Position numbers and translations under genes: made by a program. Under the pieces are notes generated by a model that had not been told where the DNA came from, searched no databases, and was given only the letters and a program-made list of their open reading frames with translations. Positions 48,442 to 58,882 of a stretch of 64,000 nucleotides of DNA are shown here, one piece after another (position 1 is the first letter of the stretch; each line of letters opens with the position of its first letter). The DNA is taken from the NCBI RefSeq assembly GCF_026262505.1, contig NC_067208.1:372001-436000 (forward strand). The letters are read 5' to 3'. This stretch comes from Trichomonas vaginalis G3 (Eukaryota; Parabasalia; Trichomonadida; Trichomonadidae).

Positions 48442-49338
48442 ATGACAGAAATTGCAAATCTTCTACAGGTTCCATTAAAACAAGGGACAAACAAAAAGGG
48501 TGCATATAATAGAACTATGAAAGTTCCAGATGGAATGAAAGAATTAGTCCACATTGTTGCCGGTCTTCAAAAGGATGTTAAACAAATGAGAAACGTTTAA
48601 CATTACCAGAAGCTCAAGCATATGCCAAACGTCATGGACCAAATTGGGAAGCACATGAAGCAGACATTACAGGACCAAATGGAAAGCCTGATGGAATAAA
48701 TGAAGTCTTTGTTACTGATGGTCAAGGAAATATTAAAGTCATAAATGGGTATAAATTAACAATGACGGATTATCCTAAACGTAAAGCATATAATGAACGT
48801 TATCCTATGCAATTTGATGAAAATGGAAAAGCTGTTAAACAACATATCGAGACAGTAAAGATGGACCAATTCTTTCATACCGTCATAATCCATATTCTTA
48901 TTTCAATGAAGAATTAAACGCTATTGAAGAAGGACCAAACGGATTACCTCAATATGTTAATCAGTTTGATGGTCAATATGCAAATTTGAGACCTGAAATT
49001 CCAGCTAAGAAATTCTTTAAAGTTGCTTTATTCGATCCAGTGTTCAATGAACAGAAAGAAGCAATGAAAGCAGAATTTAAACCAATTCAAGTGGCAAGAA
49101 TTTCTTCATCTTCACTTTCAGAAGCGTTCAAGGAATGATAAAGAAACCACTTTATTCTCAACAAGGTTATAACTTTGATTTAATTAAAGAAAGTGATAGA
49201 CGTAAATTAGAAAAATCAGATGGTTTTAAGAATGCATGTAATGAAATGATTAAAGATATTGTAAATGATAAAATAAGACTGGAAGAAACTCAAAGCATTA
49301 TCAATAACATAATTGGTGCAGTTACAAAGAAAGTATAA
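48442..49338 (+). pseudogene. Conserved virion-module gene, Mav2 copy, frameshifted
   Basis: Corresponds to 9267-10131. Start and first 50 residues are in frame ([15 protein letters not shown]), where Mav1 is shifted. Breaks occur near 48597, 48845 and 49130. The final part is open as KPLYSQQGYNFDLIKESDRR to IIGAVTKKV and diverges from Mav1 at the end. Together the two copies define a ~290-residue gene of unknown role. Confidence 0.55.
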
Positions 49339-49421
49339 GCAAACAAGGACGAACCTTGGGATATTACCGTAACAACTAAATAAAACTTTAAATATATTTT
49401 TCTTTTTTTATTCAATTATAA

Positions 49422-50119
49422 ATGAGAAGACGTTTCACAAGTCAAAAGAACACAAACGCAAAAGCAGAGATTACGGTTGGTTATAACGTAAATGATGATA
49501 AATCACGAATTATTCAAAATGTTAAAGTTAATGTTAGTCCTGAATTAACAAGGTCAGCAACACAGTCCAATTTATTAACTCGTGACTTACCGAAGAAAGA
49601 GGAGGAGCAAAATAAAGAAGATGAAGACCCAATCATTTTATCTGAACCCGGTAAAGAACCTGTTGAAATTCCCACTTATCCAACATACCCCCCACCTCTT
49701 TCATCAAACATCGAGAACCCAGGAATCTACGATTCCAGTCGCAATGCGCCATATAAAATAGACATTAATTCAGAATTAATGAAAATTTACCGTGATATAA
49801 TAATTAATAATTATGATTCAATAATAAATTTAATTGACCAATCCGGTTTAATTATTTTACCTTATGAATCATTAATTCACATTATCGCCATTCTTTGTGA
49901 TGTTCAAGATTCAGACTTAAGATTCAATTTTTCATAGATGATGAGGTTTCATGCTGCGGAACAGTTGCAAAAATAAATCCTATAAAGGATATTAGCACAA
50001 TTAAGATATCAAAGAACGGAACAACAACTGAACTTCATTTAACATATAATGATATTTATAATAAAATAGTTGATGAATATAAAATATCACTTGAAAAATT
50101 CTTTGTTAAGGCTATTTAA
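49422..50119 (+). pseudogene. Unknown Maverick gene, Mav2 copy, one frameshift
   Basis: Corresponds to 10191-10890. The C-run is intact here (PTYPPPLSSNIENPGIYDSS), but a missing G near 49916 breaks the frame after CDVQDSD. The acidic hinge differs by small indels (KEEEQNKEDEDP). Confidence 0.55.
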
Positions 50120-50593
50120 TATTCAAGCATTAACATTATCGAATAATAATCCTTTGAATCATAATCAATAATAATTGACCTTTCACCGGTTTCTATCGTT
50201 GTTTTATTTCTTTTTGTTCCCCACTATCTGGATCGGTCATTGTAATTGTTTTTGTTATAGTATCAGCTTTATCTTTAACTTCAATCTTTTTTCCATCGGG
50301 ATATTTAAACCAAAATTCCAAAAATTCGATATTGTCAATCTGTTCATATTTTAATCTATCAATTACATTTTAATACCATCTGAAAATCTTATGAAATGGT
50401 CATTATATGGGTTTGATTGAACTAAATTTGAATGAAGTGAAATATAACCTGTTGATGAATATGACATTGACTCATATTTTCTGAAAACACTAAAATTTAT
50501 AACATGAATGAATTTCTTATTCGTTGAATTTATGAATTCTTGAGGTAATCTTATTCTAGTTTTATTTATCACTGGAAAATAACGCTTTACCAT
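50116..50593 (-). pseudogene. Unknown beta-rich Maverick gene, Mav2 copy, frameshifted
   Basis: Corresponds to 10887-11366. A T is lost from each of two T-runs (near 50199 and 50370). The ATG at 50593 is the counterpart of the Mav1 start; an upstream ATG at 50626 is an artefact of the adjacent promoter. Confidence 0.55.
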
Positions 50594-50612
50594 ATTTTTA
50601 TTCGTAATAAAA

Positions 50613-51313
50613 ATGTCAATTATCAATATTATTTCGAATAATAACTGTGAATTAAATTTAACAGTTAGCGAATTATAATGTTACTCTCGTTTCTGTGAGT
50701 GGTAAATTTAATCCCATTCTTTTAGACCCTTCAGATTATATATCATTTTAAAGATGACCATGAAAAAACGTATGATATGTATATAAATAATGTGATAGCG
50801 AAATGGGATATTAACATGATTTTAAGTTATTTAAATGAATCATTTATCGGTATGGTATGAAGAAAATTTTAAATCAAAACCTGATAAACTTTTTTGAACT
50901 TGAGAAATAACCTTATTAAATTTCCGCTGAAAATTAAATTTGTACTCCTCATCTTCGTTCATTGTTGGGGATATTAAATTTTGAAAAAGATGTTGGGGAT
51001 GTTTTGTATTCTGACACGGTTCCAATTTCATTTTAATCAAATGTGATAAAGTTAATACCCCAATGAGATTTTCACATCAAACATTAGACCCTAACTCTTA
51101 CCCATCAATACAAAACATTTTATCCATCAACTTAAACACATTTTCTTTATCATATCCGTTTCAATTATCCGGGAATTCATTTATTCTTCATTCAAAAGAT
51201 TTATCAAATATTAAATTTAGAGTAACTGACCTATTTGATTGTGATTTAGAATTCATGAATGAAATATTATGGCAATTTCAAATAGAAAAAATAGTGATGA
51301 GATAACAGATTAA
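50613..51313 (+). pseudogene. Penton-candidate gene, Mav2 copy, many frameshifts
   Basis: Corresponds to 11388-12125. At least eight single-base losses lie between 50668 and 51020. The last third (RFSHQTLDPNSYPSIQ to LWQFQIEKI) is readable. It lacks the 27-nt double hairpin. Confidence 0.6.
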
Positions 51314-51337
51314 ATATTTATTTTTAAATCATAATAA

Positions 51338-52966
51338 ATGATTAAACAACAGCAACCACAACAACTTAAGGCACAAAGCACCCAGGTCCCTCAGACCATT
51401 ACATACGCCATATATGCATATAATTCAAAGACGGCAGAACAAACGCAAAGGTTGAAATATGGAGATTTGGAGATAGTATTGAAAAATGACCATTTCGAAT
51501 TCGTTTGCAAGGTGGTGCAGTGATATCAAATATAAAAGAAATTTTATTTATGAATTCAAAAATTAAAGGTATAACGGATGATATAACATCAATTCCACCA
51601 GAAGAACAAGATATTACGCATTAAATGCATTTCCTAAAGTTTTGAAGATTGGAAGATTTAATTTAAATGAGGAATTCATAAAAGGTTTCCTAAATGACAT
51701 AATGAAGAAAGCAGATAAGGAATATGTGGATGAAAAAGATAAAGAAATTAAAGAAATGGTTGAATGGTATCATGAATGGACATCGAAGATTTTTAAAACT
51801 AAAGCTGATACAGGATGGGTTTCAGGATGTTTAGACCTTAAAGCGGATAAAACATATGTTAACGATGAGTTAGAGAAGAAAGCGGATAAGGAATATGTTA
51901 ACGATGAGTTAGAGAAGAAGGTGGATAAAACATATGTTAACGAAATATACCAAAGTTTGATAGGAACAACGAAAAATATTGAAACTATTGTTGGTGACTT
52001 TTCTGCCAATGAAGAAAATAAATATTTTAGATGGCAGTTTGTACAGTCCTTAAAAATGGTACACGGTGTAAACTCATTCCGAAAAATAACAATGAAATGT
52101 ATGTAAGTTATAAAAAGAATGATGGCACACAAGTTAAAGTTCCATTAGACAACAACTGTTACTTAAACTTATATGGAGACGAACAAAAGAAATATTTAAG
52201 AGTTTATGAAATGGCGGGTATGATGTTGGCTGACCCAGCTCCAGCACCATATTATTATGACTATGGAGATGACGACAGAACACCACATGTAGATGAACAA
52301 AAGCTAACATTATATTTAGATTATTATAGATATAAAAGATATAATGCAATAGAAAAAACGAGAATAGTATATTATTATACAGATGACAGAAATAAATATT
52401 ATAGTCAAGATTTTACCTACCCTGAAAACATAAGATTATATTATAAAAAATATTCTGACACAAACCAGAAGAAACCTGAAATAGTTACACTATATTTTAA
52501 GTTCAAAAGAGACAATCCTATAATATCTCATATGTTTGATTTAATGAACCCAGTAGGTTCTATTTATACATCTATGGATGCAAGAGGTCCTCAAGTAATG
52601 TTTGGTGTTGGTGCATGGGAACAAATAGTTGACAGGTTTTTGTATTGTGCAAACTCTTCAAAGGAAACAGGGGGAAGTAAAACGATTTCAGGTGAAAATT
52701 TACCTGCACACAGTCACTACATAGATTTAAGTACATCTCAAGCAGGTTGGCATAAGCATAGATATTGGGATTGGTCAGGAATGACAAAAGGTAAAGGATA
52801 TGATGTTAAAGACGACGTTAAGTTTGCCATAAATTGTTACTGGAGTGACACTCAGGGAGAAGGAAACCATACACATCACGTTTCAGGATATACACAAACA
52901 ACGGGACAAAGTAAAGAATACATGCCACCTTACATGACAGTTTACGCATGGTATAGAGTTCAATGA
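51338..52966 (+). pseudogene. Fibre gene with phage-like C-terminus, Mav2 copy, frameshifted
   Basis: Corresponds to 12150-13922. Single-base losses at about 51511, 51607 and 52050 break it into pieces. It has fewer coiled-coil repeat units (three KADKxYVNDEL-like instead of about seven), a different 2-kb-proximal loop (MAGMMLADPAPAPYYYDYGD), and an intact C-terminal domain (GENLPAHSHYIDLSTSQAGW, NHTHHVSG, MPPYMTVYAWYRV). Shaft-length variation by repeat gain or loss is characteristic of viral fibres. A 33-nt insertion with a double hairpin adds QLKAQSTQVPQ near the N-terminus. Confidence 0.7.
51368..51397 (-). repeat. Double-hairpin micro-element in the Mav2 fibre gene
   Basis: On the minus strand, GGTCT-gag-GGACC, then a 2-nt spacer and GGTGC-ttt-GTGCC, then tt. 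Mav1 is shorter by 33 nt at this place. It resembles the element in the integrase genes. Confidence 0.8.
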
Positions 52967-53061
52967 ATGAACTAAATATATTTTATGTCTGTAATTAATT
53001 AGGTAATGAAGTAATGGATGAACTGCAGAAATAAATGTTTACGTTAATGTTTACGTTAAGT

Positions 53062-53089
53062 GACTCAAAGAGTCCGGAGACAAAGTCTC
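53062..53089 (-). repeat. Double-hairpin micro-element bordering the helicase cassette
   Basis: Reverse complement of 15263-15290: GACTC-aaa-GAGTC, 2 nt, GAGAC-aaa-GTCTC. It lies just outside the left inverted repeat of the cassette. Confidence 0.75.
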
Positions 53090-53091
53090 AT

Positions 53092-53345
53092 GTTTTAGGT
53101 TATTCAATAATTAATTATTTTTGAAGAACTGAAGGTGTCACCACGTCACCATGTCACCAGGTTAATTAACTTCTCTGAAAAAATGAGACAACATGACATT
53201 TTGACAACATCACAGGAGGAAGGCAGTTATGAATTATTTTTGAAGAACTGAAGGTGTCACCACGTCACCATGTCACCAGGTTAATTAACTTCTCTGAAAA
53301 AATGAGACAACATGACATTTTGACAACATCACAGGAGGAAGGCAA
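53092..53345. repeat. Left inverted repeat of the PrimPol-helicase cassette
   Basis: It holds TTTTAGGTTATTCAATAATT and two ~119-bp units starting GAAGAACTGAAGGTGTCACC (53123 and 53242). It is the reverse complement of 55753-55997. The units are related to the 121-bp tandem repeats of Mav1. Confidence 0.85.
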
Positions 53346-53365
53346 AAATAAATTCCAATCATACT

Positions 53366-54775
53366 TTATACTGCCTCATTTACAGGTATTTCATCGTCAG
53401 TAAATGAATCCTCATTATCGTTTGGTTCAACCTGTTTATATAATCCTTTCATTTCTTCTTTCAAAACATAACACCATGTTTGTTTACCATCTATTCTTCT
53501 CTGTTTCCTATCACATTTATCCTTAATGCTCATTTGGAAATTCTTGTCTTTCATGTCTGATGGTTTGCAGAATAGAGCATTTTTACATGTCATACCTGCA
53601 CTCAATTCATCATAATGTGTATTTATCCATTCATCTAAAGGATTTGTTGATAATTCAATTAAATCTTGTTTGGCTTCAGTCATCGGAATGATTCGTACAT
53701 TAAATGATGAAAGGTCGTAATTGATAAAATACGTCAGCAAATTATCATAAAATTCCTTAGTGCATGAATTCATCAAATTCTTGAAGTAATTAAATTGACC
53801 CTTGAATTTACCATTAACTCTTAAAACTACGTATCTTCTGTCTCCAACTTCAATTTTGACAGGGTAGACGTTATTAGTTACGAAAATGAAGTTTGCAACG
53901 TTCTGGGCAGTTCTTCTGGGTTGATTCTTTTCATTAATTCTTATTTGATTATCCGTTATAATTGATTTCAAAGCGTTGAAGTTTGCGAGTCTATCTTCAC
54001 CTACATTCTTGAGTTCATTAAGTACAAGAAACATTTTATTCTCAACTACTGAGTTGAAATTACCCGTTAGCTCACTTATTTCAGTAATGATTTTACATGA
54101 ATAACCAGCGAGAAGTTCAGAAATAATGTCTGTGAATCTGTTTTTACCTGTTCCCTGAAGTCCTTTCAAAATAATTGCTGTTTCATTCTTGATTCCAGGA
54201 TGTTGAATCATTGATGCAATCCAGCCGAGAAGGTATTTATACACTTCATCGTTATTATCACAAATGGCTTCTTTAATGAAATCCATAAACATCTCAATTT
54301 TTGAGTAATCAGGCTTTTCAAGAATGTTGTATTTATAACCCTGAAACGTTGAGAAAACATCTGGGGAATCAGATTTAAAGCAAACACCCTTAACGGTTAA
54401 TGAGGATAATTGATTTAGTAGTACATCCCATGCTGTTATGGTTTTACCTTCTTCTTTAAATAATTTAATCATTTTGAGTGACTCTTTCATGTTTGATTGA
54501 AGAACGAATGATATTTGATTCATTTTGTCGTGGATATTATAGTCCTTTTGAATGAAATATTTATTTCCACAATCTACAAAACGGATTACACGTGATAAAT
54601 CCTCAATTACTTCAGAACTGTTTTTATACTGATGATTTTCAGCCTTGCGTCTAATATCTGTTATCAAAAACGAGTCATCAAGTTTTATATCAAATGTTAT
54701 TTTTGGCTTACGTAATAAAGGTAAAACATATTCATCATAATATTCCTTTTGATAAAGTTTTAGAATCTTCACCAA
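53366..54775 (-). CDS. SF3 helicase (D5/DUF5906-type)
   Basis: 469 codons. Walker A is LKGLQGTGKNRF (residues ~203-214), the Walker B strand is KMFLVLNELK (~247-256), the motif C/sensor is NFIFVTNN (~295-302), and the arginine finger region is GDRRYVVLRV. The layout is typical of virus-type SF3 helicases joined to primases. The apparent start is GTG at the point where the upstream primase ORF ends with a 7-nt overlap. A single-base indel at ~54772 probably separates what was one ~770-residue PrimPol-helicase protein. The role would be DNA unwinding at replication forks. There is no counterpart in Mav1. Confidence 0.8.
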   Translation of the reverse strand: MVKILKLYQKEYYDEYVLPLLRKPKITFDIKLDDSFLITDIRRKAENHQYKNSSEVIEDLSRVIRFVDCGNKYFIQKDYNIHDKMNQISFVLQSNMKESLKMIKLFKEEGKTITAWDVLLNQLSSLTVKGVCFKSDSPDVFSTFQGYKYNILEKPDYSKIEMFMDFIKEAICDNNDEVYKYLLGWIASMIQHPGIKNETAIILKGLQGTGKNRFTDIISELLAGYSCKIITEISELTGNFNSVVENKMFLVLNELKNVGEDRLANFNALKSIITDNQIRINEKNQPRRTAQNVANFIFVTNNVYPVKIEVGDRRYVVLRVNGKFKGQFNYFKNLMNSCTKEFYDNLLTYFINYDLSSFNVRIIPMTEAKQDLIELSTNPLDEWINTHYDELSAGMTCKNALFCKPSDMKDKNFQMSIKDKCDRKQRRIDGKQTWCYVLKEEMKGLYKQVEPNDNEDSFTDDEIPVNEAV

Positions 54776-55679
54776 ACAAATGGAGAAGTCATTAAATGTG
54801 CATATCTACTACGTGCTTTTTCAAAATTACTTTTTGCATTTTCAGTTAAATTGCAGAAATTATAAACGTTATCGTATGCTTCATTAATTAAATGATTAGG
54901 TAACGAATTAATTGCTTGAAACAGTGTGAATAATGTAACTTCTTTTTCTAAATTCATGTTTCCACCATCATTATGTACTTCAAAATCACTAATGCCATCA
55001 ACTATGCTCTGGGCAAGTTTATCGTCAATGTTTACATCTTTGTTTTCATTCATGATAGTCTTTATTTCTTCGTTCTTCTGTTCAACTCTTACCTTAATAT
55101 TCAAATCATTTAATATATCATTTACTGTTCTAGTTAATGTTGAATCATAACTTCCACGAATGAATGAGTATGTATTGATTGGTTCTGTTGCATTCTTGCG
55201 AACTCTTGAATCAGCCATAACTACTAAAGAACGCTTTGATTCATCCATAGAAGTCATGATATCGATATCATAATCATTGCAGGAATAACATTTAATCATT
55301 CTGTTCGAAACTGCATAGAAGAAATTAGTGTTGCAATAAATGTGAAGACCTCCTGAAGCGGTTTTAACGATAACATCTTTATCCGAAATTTTGATAAAAT
55401 ATCTTTTCTAACTGTTTCTTTAAGTTCATCATTGTATGATTTATTGATATCAACATCTATAATCGTTAAATTTGAAATTTTATTTACTAATAAAGCCACA
55501 CCAGTTTTCCTTCCTCTTCCTCCATCATGTTTGAGGTAGTTATGTAAATCAATCTTGTTTTCACCAATTCTTTCGTTGAGGGTTTTAGTTTCTGCCACAA
55601 CTAATTCCTCAGCTAATGAATCAATAACTTTTTCATCAGAAACGATATAGTTGTTGTTGTTGTTGTTTGTTGCTGTCAT
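54769..55679 (-). pseudogene. PrimPol-type primase part, frameshifted, joined to the SF3 helicase
   Basis: It starts MTATNNNNNNYIVSDEKV after TTATTTTTTTATTCC and TATATAAATG. AEP/PrimPol motifs are LTIIDVDINK (metal-binding Asp pair) and, after a one-base shift near 55395, SGGLHIYC. A Cys pair and DESKRSLVVMADSRVR follow. The ORF continues to 54769 in the second frame and ends SPFVW next to the helicase. PrimPols make primers or extend DNA. Joined to SF3 helicases they are common in virophages, Polinton-like viruses and NCLDVs. Confidence 0.65.
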
Positions 55680-55752
55680 TTATATAGGAATAAAAAAATA
55701 AAAATAATTTTAAAACTAACTTTATTTTTGGACTGCATCATATTTCCAGGAT

Positions 55753-55997
55753 TGTTGTCAAAATGTCATGTTGTCTCATTTTTTCAGAGAAGTTAATTAA
55801 CCTGGTGACATGGTGACATGGTGACATGGTGACACCTTCAGTTCTTCAAAAATAATTCATAACTGCCTTCCTCCTGTGATGTTGTCAAAATGTCATGTTG
55901 TCTCATTTTTTCAGAGAAGTTAATTAACCTGGTGACATGGTGACGTGGTGACACCTTCAGTTCTTCAAAAATAATTAATTATTGAATAACCTAAAAC
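55753..55997. repeat. Right inverted repeat of the PrimPol-helicase cassette
   Basis: Two reverse-oriented ~119-bp units; one has an extra ATGGTGAC 10-bp step. It ends with AATAACCTAAAAC, matching the outer edge of the left arm. Confidence 0.85.
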
Positions 55998-56043
55998 CAT
56001 TAACGATAAAATAAGTGATAACAAATTTTTATTTTTATCATAA

Positions 56044-56208
56044 ATGGATACCCCACAAGCTCAAAATTTACCACGAATCATAACAAGGGAGGAAACGATA
56101 AAAATGATGCGAGAACTTGCTAAAAATAACAAACCACTAAAACTGAGAAAATGTGGTTATGCAGTAATGATGGAAAGAGAGACGTTGTCGAAGAGGAATA
56201 AAAATTAA
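56044..56208 (+). CDS. Mini-ORF with IITR-helix motif, Mav2 copy (54 aa)
   Basis: Counterpart of 15337-15510 with conservative changes (ETIKMMRELAKNNK) and the same TTTTTATTTTTATCATAAATG start context. It ends three codons earlier. Confidence 0.5.
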   Translation: MDTPQAQNLPRIITREETIKMMRELAKNNKPLKLRKCGYAVMMERETLSKRNKN

Positions 56209-56477
56209 ATTTGGATTGAGTTTAAAAATTCATCTTTATTAAATTCATCTCTTCCAATCAATTTATTTATTCTATTAAATTCTTTTATTTTTGCTTCACT
56301 CAGTTTAAGGATTGAACGGTAAGTTTCTAATTTTTCGATTATTTCTTTCCTCTCTTTATCGTTTTCAACCCCACCGCATTGCGGCTTCTTTTTGTAATAG
56401 CATATTTTTGATTTAATTCTGTTTAGTTTCTTTTTATATTCATCGTCTGGACTCTTGACTGCTTTGTTGTCACTCAT
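56205..56477 (-). CDS. Small charged helical protein, Mav2 copy (90 aa)
   Basis: Two residues differ from 15497-15769. It overlaps the convergent mini-ORF by 4 nt. Confidence 0.6.
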   Translation of the reverse strand: MSDNKAVKSPDDEYKKKLNRIKSKICYYKKKPQCGGVENDKERKEIIEKLETYRSILKLSEAKIKEFNRINKLIGRDEFNKDEFLNSIQI

Positions 56478-56733
56478 TTCTTACGAAATAAAAAAAATTA
56501 AATATTATTTAAATATAATGGAGTAATAAAATAAATCGGAATTTCTATTAATTTATTGTCAACTTCAACTAATACATTACCGTTAATATATCTAACAAAT
56601 TCAGCTATTGTGTCAAATCTTCGTCTTCTTTTTGTCATTGATTTATCAGTTTTTCCATAATCGAGATGAATTAAAACTTTATTTCCTTGTTTAAAATTCA
56701 TGAGCCCCGAATTAATTTGTTCACGTTTAACAT

Positions 56734-57447
56734 TAGTCATGTGATTTTATCCCAAGCATATGGGGATTCTAAATTTTTGTCCCTATCGTTATCCCAATTG
56801 ATTTTTTTTTTGGAATTTAAAAATTTTTTTTCTCCATGTAAACTTAAATTTTAATTTTTACCACTAAAATGCAATATTTCAACAAATTAATGAGTAATAA
56901 TATTTTAATTTATAATAAATATTATAAATCTCCTCAATTTAATGTAATTATTGTATTAATTTTTGTTGAAAATATAAAATCTTCAAGTAAATGATGTGAA
57001 TTTAATATTTTTAGAATGTTGTTTAATTGTACTTTATTATGCATGTAAAATTTTGTTACAATACATTTTATATGGGATCCCCATTGCCCAATTGAGAGAA
57101 AATTGAGAGGTGGGATTGGGCTAGCCCAATTCAAAATATCCCAGGTGGAAATAAAAAAATTAACAATTCAACATAAAAAAGCATCTTAAATAATAATGAT
57201 AAAAAGAAATTTTGTATGAATTTCAATCAAATTTGTTTTTATTCAACTTAAGAAATCACTTCATTAATGAAAGAAGTCGGGTTCACAACATATCCCGATC
57301 TTGAAACGAAACAACATGTTTTTTTGATGCCCTAAACGGGGGGGGTCGCCAGCAAAAAAAAAGATGTCAAAATTTATCCCAAAAATTTAAAAAAAATCGA
57401 AGAAAGTGCATCCCAGGGATTATAAAATTTAAGTTTTCACATCTCTA
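56734..57447 (+). mobile_element. hAT-like MITE in the Mav2 integrase (714 bp)
   Basis: Ends TAGTCATGTG and CACATCTCTA. A perfect 8-bp duplication TTTAACAT lies at 56726-56733 and 57448-57455, and Mav1 shows the empty site with a single TTTAACAT near 16019. No ORF inside. It contains a palindromic GGGCTAGCCC segment. Confidence 0.92.
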
Positions 57448-58377
57448 TTTAACATCATTCAACCTTTCCATTTGCTTTCTAATATATTCCCATTCTTTTG
57501 AAATATCATTTTTCATTTCCACTGGTTTCATGTTTATTGTTCTATGCCATGTATTATTGTAATAATATACTAACTGTTGTATGATGGAGTCATGATTTCC
57601 ATCCCAGTATATCTGACCGTTAACCCCTAACGCATCTCTAAGAGTTCTCATTACCGCATCAACTATTTTATTATGAAACGTATATGGAGAGGATGAAAAG
57701 AAAAAATTAATTTGTGGGAAATAATGAGTCATAGCTGCCTGAAATCCTTTATCGCCATCACCCCTGATATTATCTACTCTTTCATGATCTAGTAAGTATT
57801 GAATAGCTCTTCTTGTTTCCTGTTCTGTTTTCCCTTTCACTTGAATGCAATATAAATATCTAGTGTTAATGTTAATGGCAAATAAATAAGTAATGTTTCC
57901 TTTTGAATATTCCAGATGATCGATTTCGTATGAATATGGATATGGTGCAAATGAAGGGCGACTAAATTTTTCCTTTAACGGTTGAATTTTTGGGTCAATT
58001 GGTTTATTTAATATCTTGAAATCCTTTGTAAAATCTTTTTGCTTCTTTAATGTTTGAAATGGATATAATAAAGTGAATGATGAAGGATTAACTGAAGGAG
58101 GAGGAGGTACTGTCGTTGGAGGTTTTGGCATTGCAAGTGGTTTAATTTTATCTGCTTTGATTTTGGATGATGAAGTTTTAGTTGTTGATTTTCCTTTCAT
58201 TAATTCTGGATGTATTCTATTCATTTGTTTTAAATATGCTGTATATAAAGGTTTGATATACTTTCCCGCTTCGAGTTTATGTTGAAGGATGAATTCCAAA
58301 AGTTGATCTTCATTTAAAAGTCGGGCTGAATATGGTTTAACTAATGAATCATAAATTAAAGCTTGTGCTTCATTTAT

Positions 58378-58407
58378 GGTCTGAAGGACCTGGGTGTTTT
58401 GCACCTT
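58378..58407 (+). repeat. Double-hairpin micro-element in the Mav2 integrase
   Basis: Same locus as 16945. GGTCT-gaa-GGACC, 2 nt, GGTGT-ttt-GCACC, all paired when wobble is allowed. Confidence 0.7.
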
Positions 58408-58784
58408 TTTGTTTTTTGTTCCTTTGGCTTTGCGGCTCATGATTATATAAATTATATAATTCATCAATATCTTCTTCTGTTAATACTTTATTTTTGAAAT
58501 CTTTCAACTGTTTAAGTTGCGATTTAGTTTTTCCCTTTGAATATTCATTATTTTTAATTTTGTCTTTAATTTCAGAAATTATTTTATTATGATATTTCAA
58601 AATTTCATTTTTATAATATGGATAATAATATTCCATATCATCACCCGTTATATAATTATTATGTTTTTGGAGATATGATTTTAATTCATAATAATTAAGA
58701 AAATTTTGATTAAGTACTAAATCATCAATTAAAATTTTTAAATCTGCGCTATTCATTTATATAAAAATAAAATAAGTGTTTTAA

Positions 58785-58855
58785 GGGTGCCCACCTCTTT
58801 GAATCATAGTATCAAAATCATTATTTACGGTTCCTTTTGTCTCTTCTGTGGCATT
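58785..58855 (-). pseudogene. Remnant of the Pro/Gln-rich gene
   Basis: Only MPQKRQKEP and the 3' end remain; about 390 bp present in Mav1 (17452-17847) are deleted. Confidence 0.65.
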
Positions 58856-58882
58856 TTATTAAAAATAAAATTTTAAATTGTA

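Larger units (their letters stand above)
56498..58756 (-). pseudogene. Maverick integrase, Mav2 copy, disrupted by a MITE
   Basis: Matches 15790-17388. A 714-bp MITE at 56734-57447 splits the SH3-like C-terminal domain from the catalytic core. A second defect is a deletion and frameshift in the linker (58385-58440), where NEPQ/KPKEQKQKKKK-type sequence is shortened. Catalytic positions (EIDHLEY, GDGDKGF, VDAVMRT) are unchanged. The copy cannot make a normal integrase. Confidence 0.85.
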
